NCBI GenBank assembly: GCA_905221605.1
Contig: CAJNDS010002220.1
Location: 463,871-527,870 of the forward strand
DNA: 64,000 nucleotides
DNA from: Symbiodinium natans
Lineage: Eukaryota > Sar > Dinophyceae > Suessiales > Symbiodiniaceae
Direction: 5' to 3'
Made by a program: the position numbers and the translations under genes. Position 1 is the first letter of the stretch; every line of letters starts with the position of its first letter. Shown piece by piece: positions 35,801 to 45,446 of the stretch. The notes under the pieces are model-generated. The model did no database searches. It was given only the letters and a program-made list of their open reading frames with translations, and was not told the origin of the DNA.

Positions 35801-37296
35801 TCCCCCAGCAAACCTTAACCCTAAATCCAAACCATTCCAAACCCTAAGACCCAAAAATTCACCCCTCTCCCCTTGGGCCACCCGGTTCCTTCAGCCCTAA
35901 ACCCTAAACCCTAAACCCTAAACCCTAAACCCCTGGTCCCTTGAGCCCGGGCTTGGCCAGCTGCCCTGAGGCAAGCGATGCTGTTTCCGGACATGTCGAG
36001 GCCGGCTGACTTAGCCCTACACCCGGGGTTCGGGCTTCAGGGATTAACTAGGACCGGGAGTAGCCCTTTTGTCCTTTTTTTAGGGTTGGGGTTCCCTTAT
36101 CATCCCGTTAAAACCAAAAAGGGTACCCTTTTTGTTCCTAGGTTACTCCCGGTCTAGTTAATGCCCTCCCCTAATATTAAGTTCAACCCCCCCCCCCTCC
36201 CCACTTCTAAGCCCTCTAAGTTCCCTTCGCAGGTAATAGGTAGACATATAGCTGGGTTAGAAGTACCCACTCCAAGTAGGCCCAAAGCCCCAAGCGCCGA
36301 AGACACCAGCCGAATGCTCGACGCCCTGAAGCCCGTGCACCGCTAAGATCTCACGGTTAAGGGTTGACGATCGTAAGGGGGCTTAAGGGCCGAACCCTAA
36401 ACCCTTAAACCCTAAACCCTAAACCCTAACCCCTAAACCCTAAACCCTAAACCCTGAACCCTAAACCCTAAACCTGAACAGTTCACGGTCTAGGGGTTTA
36501 GGGCCCAGGGCGCTCAAGCATCTCAAGGCTGAACCACAGCTGCCGCCCCAACGTCGTTCACTCCTGGCAGGCAAAGGACAGGGGGGTTAGGGCCTTAATG
36601 GGTTTAGGGTTTAGGGTTTCGGGATTGGGGTTTAGGGTTTAGGGATTAAGGAGCAGTTTAGGGTGTAGGGTTGAGGGTTTAGGGTTTAGGGTTTACGGTT
36701 GCTTAGGGTTTTGGAATTCCGGGTGCTGAGGTTAAGGCTGAACCGAGAACTGTACTTGCCCCTGGGTGTGTGACTCGAGCCATTTCCCTGCAACCCTGAA
36801 CTGCTAGACCCTGCAACCCTAAACCCTAGCGGCCCTACCTCCCGGAGCCACCTCTGAGCCGAAATTTCAGCTTGTAGTGGTCCCTCAACCCCTTAGACTC
36901 TAAACTGGAAATTCTGAACTCTCAACCTTAAACCCTAAGTGCAAGCAGCTTGTTAACTCAAACTTCAGGGTTTGGGTTGCCAGGCGATCCCTGGTCACTT
37001 GCCAGACTGACCCCCCAAAAAAGAGAGCAGAGCTTATCCGAAAGAGACCTGTTCGTCTGAAGCCCTAAACCCTAAACCGTAAACCCTAAGCCCTGCGTAT
37101 TCTCAATGAGGACGGTGAAGTGGTATTGCATGCAACGAGATCCATCCAGCTGGGTCCCATGGGGAGAGGAACTGGGCCGCCCCGATGTTTAGGGTGGGAG
37201 GACTTTCGGAGTTAGGAGGATTTTGGGTTTGGTTGGATTTTGGGGTGTCATTGGGTGTCAGTGTTTTAGGAGTTCGGGAATTGGGGGGTACTCTGC

Positions 37297-37336
<40 letters not shown>

Positions 37337-40300
37337 CAACACATGGACATGGTGGAGCACATCGCATTCTTCCACATTTGTGCCATGCTTTACACTGTAG
37401 GGGGCACCGGGGGCTCCAATCAGTCCGGTGCTAACAAAGACACTGGTTGGATGCCTGTGATATCCAGTGGGACGCCACTGGACGTACCTGACGCAACGCC
37501 ATGTCCTGTCGAAGTCCATCTCATAAGTTCTTACCTTGCCAAAGTGTGTGCGTCTTTGTAATCGTTCTGGAGGTTGGGGGCCTGCAATGTCAAGAGACAA
37601 CTAGTGACCAACACGACAAAAACCCACGACACCCTCGGTCCAACATATCTTCTCACCTTTCTCCCCTCGCCTTAAACCTTGAACCCTAAATCCTAAACCC
37701 TAAACCCTAAGCCCTAAACCCTAGCCCTAAACCCTAAACCCTAAGTTCAGAAAACTCATTCCTTTTCCGAGGCCGGGCGAGGAGCTTTGCCTCTGCTACG
37801 TTCCTGCCTTCCTGTCGCAGGAACAGCGGCAGGTACAGCTCACAAGGAGGTGGCCCTCATTGCGAGATCATGAGATTCCAACCTTAGGGTTTAGGGTTTT
37901 AGGGTTTTAGGGTTTTAGGGTTTTAGGGTTTTAGGGTTTTAGGGTTTTAGGGTTTTAGGGTTTAGGGTTTGAGGGTTTTAGGGTTTTAGGGTTTTTAGGG
38001 TTTTTAGGGTTTTTAGGGTTTTAGGGTTTTTGGGTTTTTGGGTTTTTGGGTTTTAGGGTTGAGGGTGGCGGGTTTGACATTCATGGGCTTCCACGGCTCA
38101 GGGCTCCAAATGGCAGGGTTTCCAGGGTCTGGGGATGATAGGGCTGAGAAGGCATACTTGAAGGTTCATGGCTAGCTATACTACTATTTGCTTAAGAACC
38201 CCAAAAGAATAAGGAAAGCAATAATCCCTATATTACCCTTCATGAATAAGGAACAATTTTTTTTTTTGGGGGGGGGTTCTTAAGCAATCAGTAGTATAGT
38301 GTAGAGCATAGGGTACTCATGGCCCATGAACCCCCCTTTGCCTGAAACCCTAAACCCTAAACATGGTAGGAACTTGAGTGGCAGGTGGCGCTTTTCTTGC
38401 TGCTGCCCGGTCTGCTCTTCAGAGAACCTGCTCCTGGGTGAAATGTGGGAAACGCCCATTTTCATTTGGGATCTGGGTTTGGGGTTTAGGGTTTAGGGTT
38501 TAGGGTTTAGGGTGGGCCCCGGGTTTAGGGTTTAGGGTGTCAATAGGGGCCCCAAACCCCCTTATAAAGTCTACGCAACCCCTAGATAGAAACCTAAATT
38601 CCATAGACCCTAAACCCTAAACCCTAAACCCCTAAACCCCTAAACCCTAAACCCCTAACCCCTAAACCCTACACCCTAAACCCTAAACCCTAGAGGCTCC
38701 GGAGTGACGAGCTGCGGCTCCGGCGACTTGGTCTGCAGTCTCCGCGGTTGTGCTTCGGAAGTCACATCCGCGACTGTTTGGTTTAGGGTTTGGGTTTAGG
38801 GTTTAGGGTTTAGGGTTTAGGGTTTAGGGTTTAGGGTTTAGGGTTTAGGGTTTAGGGTTTAGGGTTTAGGGTTTAGGGTTCTGAGTAGCGAATGAGGGTT
38901 GGTTGCCTGCTGCCAGTTCTTAACAGGCAATGAGGGAGATAGGGTTTAGGGCTTCCTTGCTGGTCGTACTACTATTCTTGATAGGGCATGTGGGAATTTG
39001 AGCTTCGGGGTTCCTTGCCAGTTCTTTATGGGAACAAAAATGATCCGTACAGGGTTCTAGAGGCTGCCTAACTCCGACTAAGAACTCGTGAGGGACCTTG
39101 AGCTCGGAAAAAGTTGGTTTAGGCAACACACCAACTCGGGTTTCGAGCTTAGGGTTTAGGGTTTAGGGTTTAGGGTTTAGGATTTAGGGTTTAGGGTTTA
39201 GGGTTTAGGGTTTAGGGTTTAGGGTTTAGGGTTTAGGGTTTAGGGTTTAGGGTTTAGGACGGAACTTTCCTAAACCCTTGAAACCCAGATCCGAGGCTAG
39301 CAGCCCTCGACGCGCAGCTGTCTGCGAAGATGCGGTCGCCAGGATGCAGAAGCTACTTAGGGGCCCCTCAATCCCCCGAAAAGGGTTTAGAGTTCAGGGT
39401 TCAGGGTTCAGGGTCCAGGGTCCAGGGTTTAGGGTTTAGGGTTGAGGGTTTAGGGTTTAGGGGTGATTATAGCACCATTACAATGGGACCATAAGGGAAT
39501 ACTACTAGCAGTTACTAGCAATTATTCCGACCCCTGTATTAATGTAGGGCCCCTCCCAACAGGTGTTCCCACACATTGCTCGCAGTAGGTCTGGGAGGGT
39601 GCCCCTTCTCTTGCCGACGGCTCTCTCCCCTGAACCTCGAAAACACCACAAGCCCTGCAATCCCAAATTCCGTAGACTTTTTTTTCGCCCTAAAGCAACC
39701 AAAAGTTGAAACGAAACCCTAAAACGAAAAACTAACATCCCAAAAGCCAAGTCAGATGAGCCCTAGGCGTTGGCAGTCGCGAGACTTCAACGCTCAGGAG
39801 GCTCGGAAGCCTGAACCCACCCTAAACCCTAAACCCTAAACCCTAAACCCTAAACCCTAAACCCTAAACCCTAAACCCTGAGGGGCTCCCAAGGCCAGGG
39901 CCTCGCAAGAGGGGTCTAGGGTTTAGAGTTTCATGGGGGGGTCGTTTTCATGCAGCCTGGCCATCTTTTTCAGGATTCAGTCATGGGTACTAAAACCCGA
40001 GTTGAAAGTCTACTTCTGACCTGCTTAGAGGACCTAGGGGCTTGTAAGTACAGTTATAATTGGGGGGGGGGGGGGGGGGTTGTACCCTAAACCTCCGAGT
40101 AGCTCTACAGGTACGCTACATGTGATATAGAGTTGTGGAGCTCTACTTCTAGGTGCCTTCCACCCTAAACCCTTAGCCCACGAACAGTTCGGTGCATAGG
40201 TTTGAGAGCCGCGATCCAGACAACCCAGGCGCGAGCCGAGAACCCGACATAAACCCCTACGAAGATCTGGGTATTTCCCAAAATAGAGGCACCCCTTCTT

Positions 40301-43300
40301 TTCCCAATAGGATGGAGTCCCCTTAAAGGGACCCCCCCCCAAATGGTGGTACCCCTATTTCGGGAAACCACCATCTGAGAGGCAAAAGGGGTCTGCAAAA
40401 CTCAGAGAAGCCCCACATGGCATGCAGGCCGAATCGGCGGAGTCCGAGCTGCTCTCTCAGGTTCGGTTTGGGGGTTTAGGGTTTAGGGTTCAGGGTTCAG
40501 GGTTCAGGGTTCAAGGGGTTCAAGGGTTTCGGGTTGAGTGCTTCGGGTATGCAGAACTTTCGGAACCCCGAACTTTGCAATCTCACCACGTCTACGATGG
40601 GCTGGCATACCACCGGAAGCAGCAGCACAACTCTCCAAGACTTCCACCCAGGGCTTTTCGGGGCTCAAGGGCCGTACCCGAGGCGTGGACCTAGCTCAAG
40701 GACCGGTTTCCATTCTTGTTTTGGCAAAACTCGAAGGTCGGCGTATGTTTTTTTAAATAGGAACCCAGAATTTGCTCCAAGGGGGCCTGGGATCGGATCA
40801 AGCCCCATGTGCTTTTGAAGAGCGCGGTCAGCCCAAGAGCGTCGTGCAACTCGCAGCTCTCGGTCTCTTGTGTCCTGTGTCCACCCCGACCCCCCCCCCC
40901 CCCAAAAAAAAAAAAATGTTTGTGTTCAGGGTTCAGGGTTCAGGGTTCAGGGTTTAGGGTTTAGGGTTTAGGGTTTAGGGTTTAGGGTTTAGGGTTTAGG
41001 GTTTAGGGTTTAGGGTTTAGGGTTTAGGGTTTAGGGTCATGAGAGGTTGAAATCAGGAGTTCGGGAACTAGGTACCCTACTACATGATCCCTTTCAGGCT
41101 CTGCGCTGCAGCCCCCTTTTTGGTCAGTCAGACGAGCGTTTAGAGTTTAGGGGTTTAAGGTTCAAGGTTTAGGGTCCAGGGTTTAGGGTTCAGGGTTTCG
41201 GATTGAGGGTTTAGGGAACCCTAAACCCTCAACCCTCAACCCTCAACCCTCAACCCTAAACCCTAAACCCTAAACCCTAAACCCTAAACCCTAAACCCTA
41301 AACCCTAAACCCTAAACCTACCTAGATCCTGTTTCAGCTATGAGCAGCTGATGGAACTTCGGCTGCTTCGGTTTTGCTTGGAGCTGCGGGTTAGGGGGTT
41401 AGGGTTTTAGGGTTTAGGGTTTGAGGTGTAGGGTTTAGGGTTTAGGGAACCTGGCAGGTTTCCGAAATGACCGAGCTCATATGCGAGGAGCTCTACGTAG
41501 TGATTGTTGCATTAAGCGAACTTGTTGGCGTCTTCGGGGCGCCCCAGGTACCGAAGCCCTAGGCCCGGGCCTTCGGAGCTTTAGGGTTTAGGGTTTGGGC
41601 TTGGGCACAGGGTTTCGAAATCTTCAACCCTCAATCAATCCCAAAGCCCTACACCCTGGACCCTAAAGCTTCCAATGTTCCGTACTTGGTAGCCCAGTGG
41701 TCCCGTTGCCCTTTTTTGGGTTCAAGGTTCCCTTATAAAGTAACCCACCCAAAAAAGGGAACCCTTTCTATAACATGGTTACTGTTACTGGGGTACCAGG
41801 CCTAAGCCCACCACCAGCAACCTCCAAAACAGGAGCCTGACTTTTTAAGAAATCCGGGTATAGGGTGTGGGCCGCCTTTAAGGGGCACCTCCAGAATTGT
41901 GAGTATTATGCTCATTAAACCTCTATTAACACCACCCAGAATACCCACCCTGACTCAATGGCCCCTCATATTGCAGCGTTTGCGGCGTCTATTGCACGTT
42001 GGTACTCCCAGGGCCCTTCCCCCTACACCCTCAAAGCCAAAGGCACAGGCTTCAGGGGTTTAGGTTTACGGTCACGTTAAGGGTTCATTTTGGGGGTGTA
42101 GGGTTGAGTTACAGTTGAGGGTTTAGGGTTTAACGGTTTAGGGCTTTGTAGGGGCCATTGGGCACCTTTGCAAATGTTGGAGGAGTTTGGTCCTCACCCA
42201 GCACTCCTTTGCCAGCTGGAGCCCAAGAGCGGACGCACTCGACGTTCACGGAAGGCTATGAGGCTCCTAAACCCTACACCCTAAACCCTCGAGCCTGCAA
42301 CTACCTGAAGTCTGAACTCCGCTTCTCAACATTGTGGCTGCTGATTCGGTCACGGAGACTTCCGAGCTCGGATCAGCGTCCCAGGGAGCCCAACAACCCT
42401 TATTTTACGTCCTTGGAGCCCGAAGACACCTTAGACTTAAGCTCTGCGTCAGCCCGTTGGGGTCTTTCGGATTCAGTGCCAAAAGGGAGATGGTTTTTGG
42501 CTACTGAGAGTTTAGGGGTTTGTGTGCCATGATCCATGTGACCCCTGAAACCGCTCCCAAGGTTGTTCTACGACGCCTTTGTTCTGCTCCTGCTGCTGGG
42601 AAGGCCACTACACCCCAAATCTCGAGCAATCCCGGGAGCCGTCTAGGCAGGAGTGTACTTATGCATGATCAGGTCCCCTCGGCTGTATATACTTGAGGGT
42701 ATACGTCTTCATGAAAGGGAAGTCCAAAAGGAAAGCCCTTGCTCTTCAAAGCCCTTCAAGCCTAAACGCCTACCTGCAACGCCAGACCCTACAAATTAGG
42801 AGGCAGCGCCACGGTCCCCCAAGTTCAAGAGTGAAGCACAGGGCACCACAAGCTTGTAGCAAGCACCCAGGTAGCTAGGGAGACCCCACGACCTCATCAT
42901 GCCCAGTGTGAGCCAAGGAGTCAAGATTCAAATACCCTAAACCCTAAACCCTAAACCCTAAAAGTGCACCCCGAATACAGGGTGGGGCCACTGGCAAGTC
43001 GGGGCTTCGGGCAAACATCCTCGCACCTGCTCACCCAAAGATCTACGTCTGAAGCCCGAAGCCGTTGAAGACAAGGAAGGCGCATCCCTAGAGCATCCAA
43101 ACCGGGGGGGCCCAAGAATCCCAAGCACCACGAACAGAGAGAGAGAGAGACAGAGAGAGACAGAGAGGAGGTTTCTGCTTTGCGGCATGGTGTTTGTGGT
43201 TTACAGGGTTTAATGTTTAGACTCAAGCAACGCCGAACGTCCTCAGCAGCACCAGGGCTCGCAACTCGGGACGCATGATTCGGCTTGCCCTGGAGGAGTC

Positions 43301-43753
43301 CCAGGCGCGCGAGGACAGGGTTCAGGGCTTGGGTCGAGGGTTTCAGGGTTTAAGGTTTTCACTCCACCGAGTAGACTTAGTATGCATACTTGCCATGCCG
43401 GCCTATGACCTCCCCATAGTGGACCATTATGGACCTATACCGTTCCTGACGTCCCCCTTCTGGGAGAAGACGGAGACAGAGGAAACACATATTCAACACA
43501 ACTGGCCGTCAAAAGCTTCTAAACCCTAACCCTAAACCTTAACTTTCTAAACCCTAAACCCTAAACTTTCTAAACCCTAAACCCCAAACCCCAAACCTTA
43601 AACCCTAAACCCTAAACCCTAAACCCTAAACCCTAAACCCTAAACCCTAAAACAACAACCTCAGCCAGCAAGAAGGCGGCCGCCGGGAAGTCAGCGCAGA
43701 CACGCCGCTTTGAGAAGTTTGCCTCGGACCCCCGCCCCCTGGACCAACGCTAA
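29826..43753 (+). CDS. SET-domain lysine methyltransferase-like gene, many micro-exons
   Basis: At least ten small exons on the + strand can be joined in compatible phases for most junctions to give a SET-domain protein, of the SMYD/SET5-like type judging by motif order. SET enzymes transfer methyl from S-adenosylmethionine to lysine. Separate exons carry GLGALATAPLRRGDCLLRE (31.4 kb), ILYTNAVDC (35.3 kb), LFPDMSRLNHSCRPNVVHSW (split over 35.97 and 36.53 kb) and PGEELCLCYVP (37.77 kb). Exons downstream are helical and charged; the last ends in TAA at 43751-43753. The first exons (29.8-30.1 kb) may belong to this gene or another. Some exons are probably missing, for example between 33.15 and 34.57 kb. 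Introns consist largely of TTTAGGG/CCCTAAA arrays and MITE-like elements. The usual Cys cluster after SET was not found. Confidence 0.72.
29973..30080 (+). CDS. Exon: AKKLYHKAFRGWDPDLSVD...
   Basis: The acceptor is TTCTGGGCAG. The frame stays open from 29973 to beyond 30170, so the 3' border is unclear; 30080 is a guess. The pattern YHKAFRGWDPDLS faintly recalls the helix-II and HPD part of a J domain, with DPD in place of HPD. I would not name it on that basis. Confidence 0.5.
30234..30289 (+). CDS. Exon: basic Ala-rich segment before the SET domain
   Basis: The borders are ...CGCAAG and GTGTTTTT. The frame with one leading base (PRAAPRHFAARAALGSRL) leaves one base, which joins GT of the next exon to give Gly. 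It is flanked by CCCTAAA on the left and TTTAGGG on the right. Confidence 0.55.
30862..30920 (+). CDS. Exon: GSFDFRAIDGKASPGIGVS
   Basis: The acceptor is CTCCGAG and the donor GTGCGTGG. It leaves phase 0, which matches the SET exon at 31414. The intron that follows starts with TTTAGGG repeats and ends with CCCTAAA repeats. Confidence 0.65.
31030..31112. repeat. Dispersed repeat with a second copy at 46867-46953
   Basis: GATATTTTACATTTTCCCTTA...GTAAGAGGACCGT...TTCAGG...GCCATCCTAGG at 31030 matches GGTATTTTATATTTCCCTTA...TTAAGAGGATCGT...GCAATCCTAGG at 46867. Confidence 0.72.
31414..31480 (+). CDS. Exon: N-terminal SET motif
   Basis: After a clean TTTCCTGCAG acceptor the frame reads GLGALATAPLRRGDCLLREA. 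This is the SET opening motif (GxG...AT...GD/E..LxE) that forms part of the S-adenosylmethionine site. It ends before GTCGTCTG with one base left over. Confidence 0.8.
31481..33090 (+). other. Long SET-gene intron (or missed exons)
   Basis: This 1.6-kb stretch holds a few telomere-like repeats. At 32124-32624 there is a 166-codon open frame, with competing frames on the other strand. Within it 32207-32270 (DVARLLAMGEGEKNVLT before GTTAGA) looks like a further exon. No family was recognised. Confidence 0.4.
33091..33151 (+). CDS. Exon: RTSALDDEAGARIGQQFC
   Basis: The acceptor GACACAG gives two leading bases that complete Ser with the base left from 31480. The right end lies somewhere before the TTTAGGG array at 33160. 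It falls in the variable part of the SET domain, where no motif is expected. Confidence 0.55.
34330..34432. mobile_element. MITE-like element, family A
   Basis: The ends TTGGGATGTTCCCC and GAGAACATCCCAA are inverted, and inside is AAGGACTGTGAGTATA as in the copy at 1464, plus a poly-C tract. Confidence 0.78.
34574..34645 (+). CDS. Exon: EELAALPRQEEAKFWALEAS
   Basis: The acceptor is GGGTGCAG. In SMYD/SET5-like proteins a helical segment rich in Leu and aromatic residues precedes the GI..TN strand, and this island is the right kind of sequence in the right place. The donor is unclear among a run of Gs. Confidence 0.6.
   Translation, partial: GGVGSPATPRGGKVLGAGGLLGS
34939..35066. mobile_element. 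MITE-like element, family B
   Basis: The left end AACTACTACTTGCTTAAGAA pairs with the right end CCTAAGCAAATAGTAGTT. The inside is AT-rich with a poly-G tract. Confidence 0.8.
35321..35412 (+). CDS. Exon: DGEKMAAGILYTNAVDC
   Basis: The frame LCEDAFTDGEKMAAGILYTN starts after TGGGGAG. GILYTNAV resembles the strand before the NHSC motif in SET5-like proteins. The 3' end is uncertain (GC, GA or GT all possible). Confidence 0.65.
35971..36000 (+). CDS. 30-bp micro-exon: QAMLFPDMS
   Basis: The acceptor is CCCTGAG and the donor is GCCGGC, so this looks like a GC-AG intron. The two left-over bases AG plus the G that starts the next exon give Arg, so the joined protein reads LFPDMSRLNHSC, the usual SET-domain context. 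Confidence 0.72.
36043..36162. mobile_element. MITE-like element, family C
   Basis: The termini ATTAACTAGGACCGGGAGTA and TACTCCCGGTCTAGTTAAT are inverted. Inside is TTCCCTTATCA...AAAAAGGGTACCC. A diverged relative is at about 16354-16456 (CTAGGACCCAGAGTAGGCC...TTCCTAGGTTCCC). Confidence 0.78.
36528..36581 (+). CDS. Exon: LNHSCRPNVVHSWQ (SET core)
   Basis: This is the most diagnostic SET motif (N-H-S-C-x-P-N), which contributes to the cofactor pocket. The acceptor is ATCTCAAG. The donor is unclear: AG/GGGGG at 36581 fits the phase of the next exon, while CAG/GCAAAG at 36570 fits a GC donor. Confidence 0.85.
37772..37849 (+). CDS. Exon: GEELCLCYVP (end of SET)
   Basis: The frame PGEELCLCYVPAFLSQEQRQ follows TTTTCCGAG. 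GEEL...Y is the C-terminal SET motif, including the conserved Tyr. It ends AGGAG/GTGGCC with two bases left, which join the next exon to make Arg. Confidence 0.8.
37885..38062. repeat. (TTTTAGGG)n octamer array
   Basis: Octamers (TTTTAGGG) grade into nonamers and TTTTTGGG variants near the right end. The array follows the SET C-terminal exon closely. Confidence 0.93.
38177..38298. mobile_element. MITE-like element, family B
   Basis: The same termini as 34939 (TACTACTATTTGCTTAAGAA and TTCTTAAGCAATCAGTAGTA) and the same plan, with a T-run and G-run before the right end. Confidence 0.8.
38696..38775 (+). CDS. Exon: LRSDELRLRRLGLQSPRL
   Basis: This charged helical segment follows CCCTAGAG and ends before GTTTGG. 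Joined to the previous exon it gives QLTRRLRSDELRLRRL, with no Cys cluster after SET. Confidence 0.62.
39301..39334 (+). CDS. 34-bp exon: ALDAQLSAKM
   Basis: The acceptor GAGGCTAG and donor GTCGCC give phases that match the previous exon (one base) and leave two bases. Confidence 0.5.
40428..40460 (+). CDS. 33-bp exon: AESAESELLSQ
   Basis: The island lies between GGCATGCAG and CAG/GTTCGG, both good splice borders, with eleven whole codons. The following intron starts with TTTAGGG and TTCAGGG repeats. Confidence 0.6.
41338..41389 (+). CDS. Exon: YEQLMELRLLRFCLELR
   Basis: The acceptor is CCTGTTTCAG and the donor GTTAGG. The exon ends in phase 0 and is followed after only 68 bp by the next exon, also in phase 0. 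Confidence 0.78.
41390..41457 (+). other. 68-bp intron made almost wholly of TTTAGGG repeats
   Basis: The intron runs from GTTAGGGGG to CTGGCAG. Everything between is TTAGGG, TTTAGGG or TTTTAGGG units. Both neighbouring exons are well-formed open frames in the same phase. Confidence 0.78.
41458..41547 (+). CDS. Exon: VSEMTELICEELYVVIVALS
   Basis: Thirty whole codons lie between GGCAG and CAG/GTACCG, both good splice signals. The sequence is amphipathic to hydrophobic. Assignment to the SET gene is by position and phase. Confidence 0.78.
43256..43318 (+). CDS. Exon: RMIRLALEESQARED
   Basis: The acceptor is AGCACCAG. The frame is a charged helix and leaves AG, which joins C AAG of the last exon to give Ser-Lys. 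Confidence 0.68.
43669..43753 (+). CDS. Terminal exon: basic tail with stop
   Basis: The frame KKAAAGKSAQTRRFEKFASD runs to TAA at 43751-43753. The basic Ala/Lys tail could be a nuclear-localisation signal. Before it lies a (CCCTAAA)n array and after it a (TTTAGGG)n array. Confidence 0.7.
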
Positions 43754-44066
43754 TACAGGACTTTGGGGTTTAGGGTTTAGGGTTTAGGGTTTATCATTCA
43801 TAGTATTCCCTCATGGCCCCTTTCTAACTGTACTACAATAACCCCCCAACCCTATTCTTGCCATTCAGGCCCATATATCGCTTTGATTGTGGGGTTTTGG
43901 GTGGGTTTGGGTTGTGGGTTTTGGGGTTGTGGTTTGGGCTTGTGGGTTTTTGGGTTGTGGGTTTTGGGTTGTGGGCTTTTGGGTTTGGATTGTGGTTTTT
44001 GGGGCTTTGGGGTTTTGGGTCTTGGAATAAGATCTAAAGTTTATAGGTTATGGTTGACCCAAAACA

Positions 44067-44155
44067 GCACCACCACGTGGATCATCCACTACCTTGAAAG
44101 TCATTGCCATCTTGGTGGCGATGAATGGTATGCTGCGGTTAAACTTACCCTGGAG
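44067..44155 (+). CDS. Exon-like island: WIIHYLESHCHLGGDEWYAA
   Basis: After CAAAACAG 29 codons are open up to a TTTAGGG array. The composition is natural and rich in aromatic residues. It lies between the SET gene end and the signal-peptide gene; no partner exon was identified. Confidence 0.45.
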
Positions 44156-44518
44156 GGTTTAGGGTCTAGGGTCTAGGGTCTAGGGTTTAGGGTTGACCAA
44201 AGAAACCCTTAACCCGCTACCCCTTATCACGCAGCCCCAAACGCTTAACCCTAAACCTGAAAACCTTCAGCAGGAGCACAGGAGGAATGCAGCGTTCAGC
44301 ACTTTAGGCTACAGGGATGTAGGGGACGTCAGAAGCTTCACTGAATTTCTGCTAAGACCCTAAATCTTAAACCGGATTTAGATGAGCTTAAGGGGTAAGA
44401 TTCCGAAAGCTCAAGAAGCCCAATCCCGAAATCCCAAAGCCTGGATCCTGAACGGAAGGGTTTGGGGCTCAGGGTTTAGGGTTTCGGGAGCAGCTGAGGA
44501 AGTCATCCGGCCTTCTCC

Positions 44519-44641
44519 ATGACCAGGATCCTGGCGGCGGAGGGAATGTCCGACAGCCCGCAAAAGATGACTTGCATCTCATGTAGGGACGGGCTTGAAG
44601 ATGGAGGTTTGCTGGCCCTGAATTCAAAGCAGCTCAACTAA
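44519..44641 (+). CDS. Small open frame: MTRILAAEGMSDSPQKMTCI...
   Basis: Forty codons run from ATG to TAA with a natural composition and a CxxC pair. An in-frame TGA stands at 44495. It could be a small gene or an exon of a larger one. Confidence 0.3.
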   Translation: MTRILAAEGMSDSPQKMTCISCRDGLEDGGLLALNSKQLN

Positions 44642-44998
44642 GGAATATCTGTTAAAGCCAGAAGAGGAACCCCTTCATGATTCAAATGATATACCATTGC
44701 TAAGCTATTTGGGGAGATCTGGGGGCCTCTTATGATGGCACCGGAGGCCCTTAAACAGCCGCCCACGCGATGACGTTGGTTTTTTCGGTTTAATGAAGTA
44801 GGAAGTACGTTTCTAGAGGTTGGGGGTTCAGGGTGCAGCAATGATCAATGTGTAATCCAGGGGCACGGCTGCAAGACACCTGGGTACTTTGGTTTCTTTG
44901 AGGACTCGCTCTCCATGGCGAAAGTGAACAAACCAGAAAAACCAAAAGACTGGCACACACAAACTATGTCTGTATGTCTGTATGTTTCGCTCGCTTGC

Positions 44999-45017
44999 TC
45001 GCTCTCTCTCTCTCTCT

Positions 45018-45051
<34 letters not shown>
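44999..45051. repeat. (CT)n microsatellite
   Basis: An almost pure CT run follows GCTCGCTTGCTCGC. It generates Ser/Leu and Arg/Glu frames that are not genes. Confidence 0.93.
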
Positions 45052-45054
<3 letters not shown>

Positions 45055-45446
45055 GTTTAGGTTTAGGTTTTTTTCCTCTGTATATGCAATGCAAGATGAA
45101 GGAGCACCGCTGGCATAGCACAAGAACTGGACGCCCTGAAGCTATAGGCGCCGAGTAGGCGACCACTACAGTAACCTTCTCTAAGTAATACGCAGCCTAC
45201 ACCCTAACTCCTTCAGCCCTCAAGCCTACAACCCTCAAATCCCAAACCCTCAATGAAACCCTAAACCCCAAACTCCACAAGCCGAAACATACCCTCTGGC
45301 CCTCAACCTCGCAGCAAACCCACGAAACCCTAAAGCAGCAAACCCTCAACCCCGAACCCTGAACCCTAAACCCCGAACCCTGAACCCTAAACCCTGAACT
45401 CTGAACCCTAAACCCTAAACCCTAAACCCTGAACTGCGGAGCCCTG

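Noticed and set aside
37103-37600. 165-codon - strand frame
   Set aside because: It runs through a (GT)n microsatellite (HTHTHT run) and telomere-like repeats; a + strand frame over the same DNA looks no worse.
42158-42532. 124-codon frame with SSPSTPLPAGAQERTHS
   Set aside because: It crosses CCCTAAA repeats and shows no consistent codon bias. An exon may lie in its first 30 codons but the borders cannot be placed.
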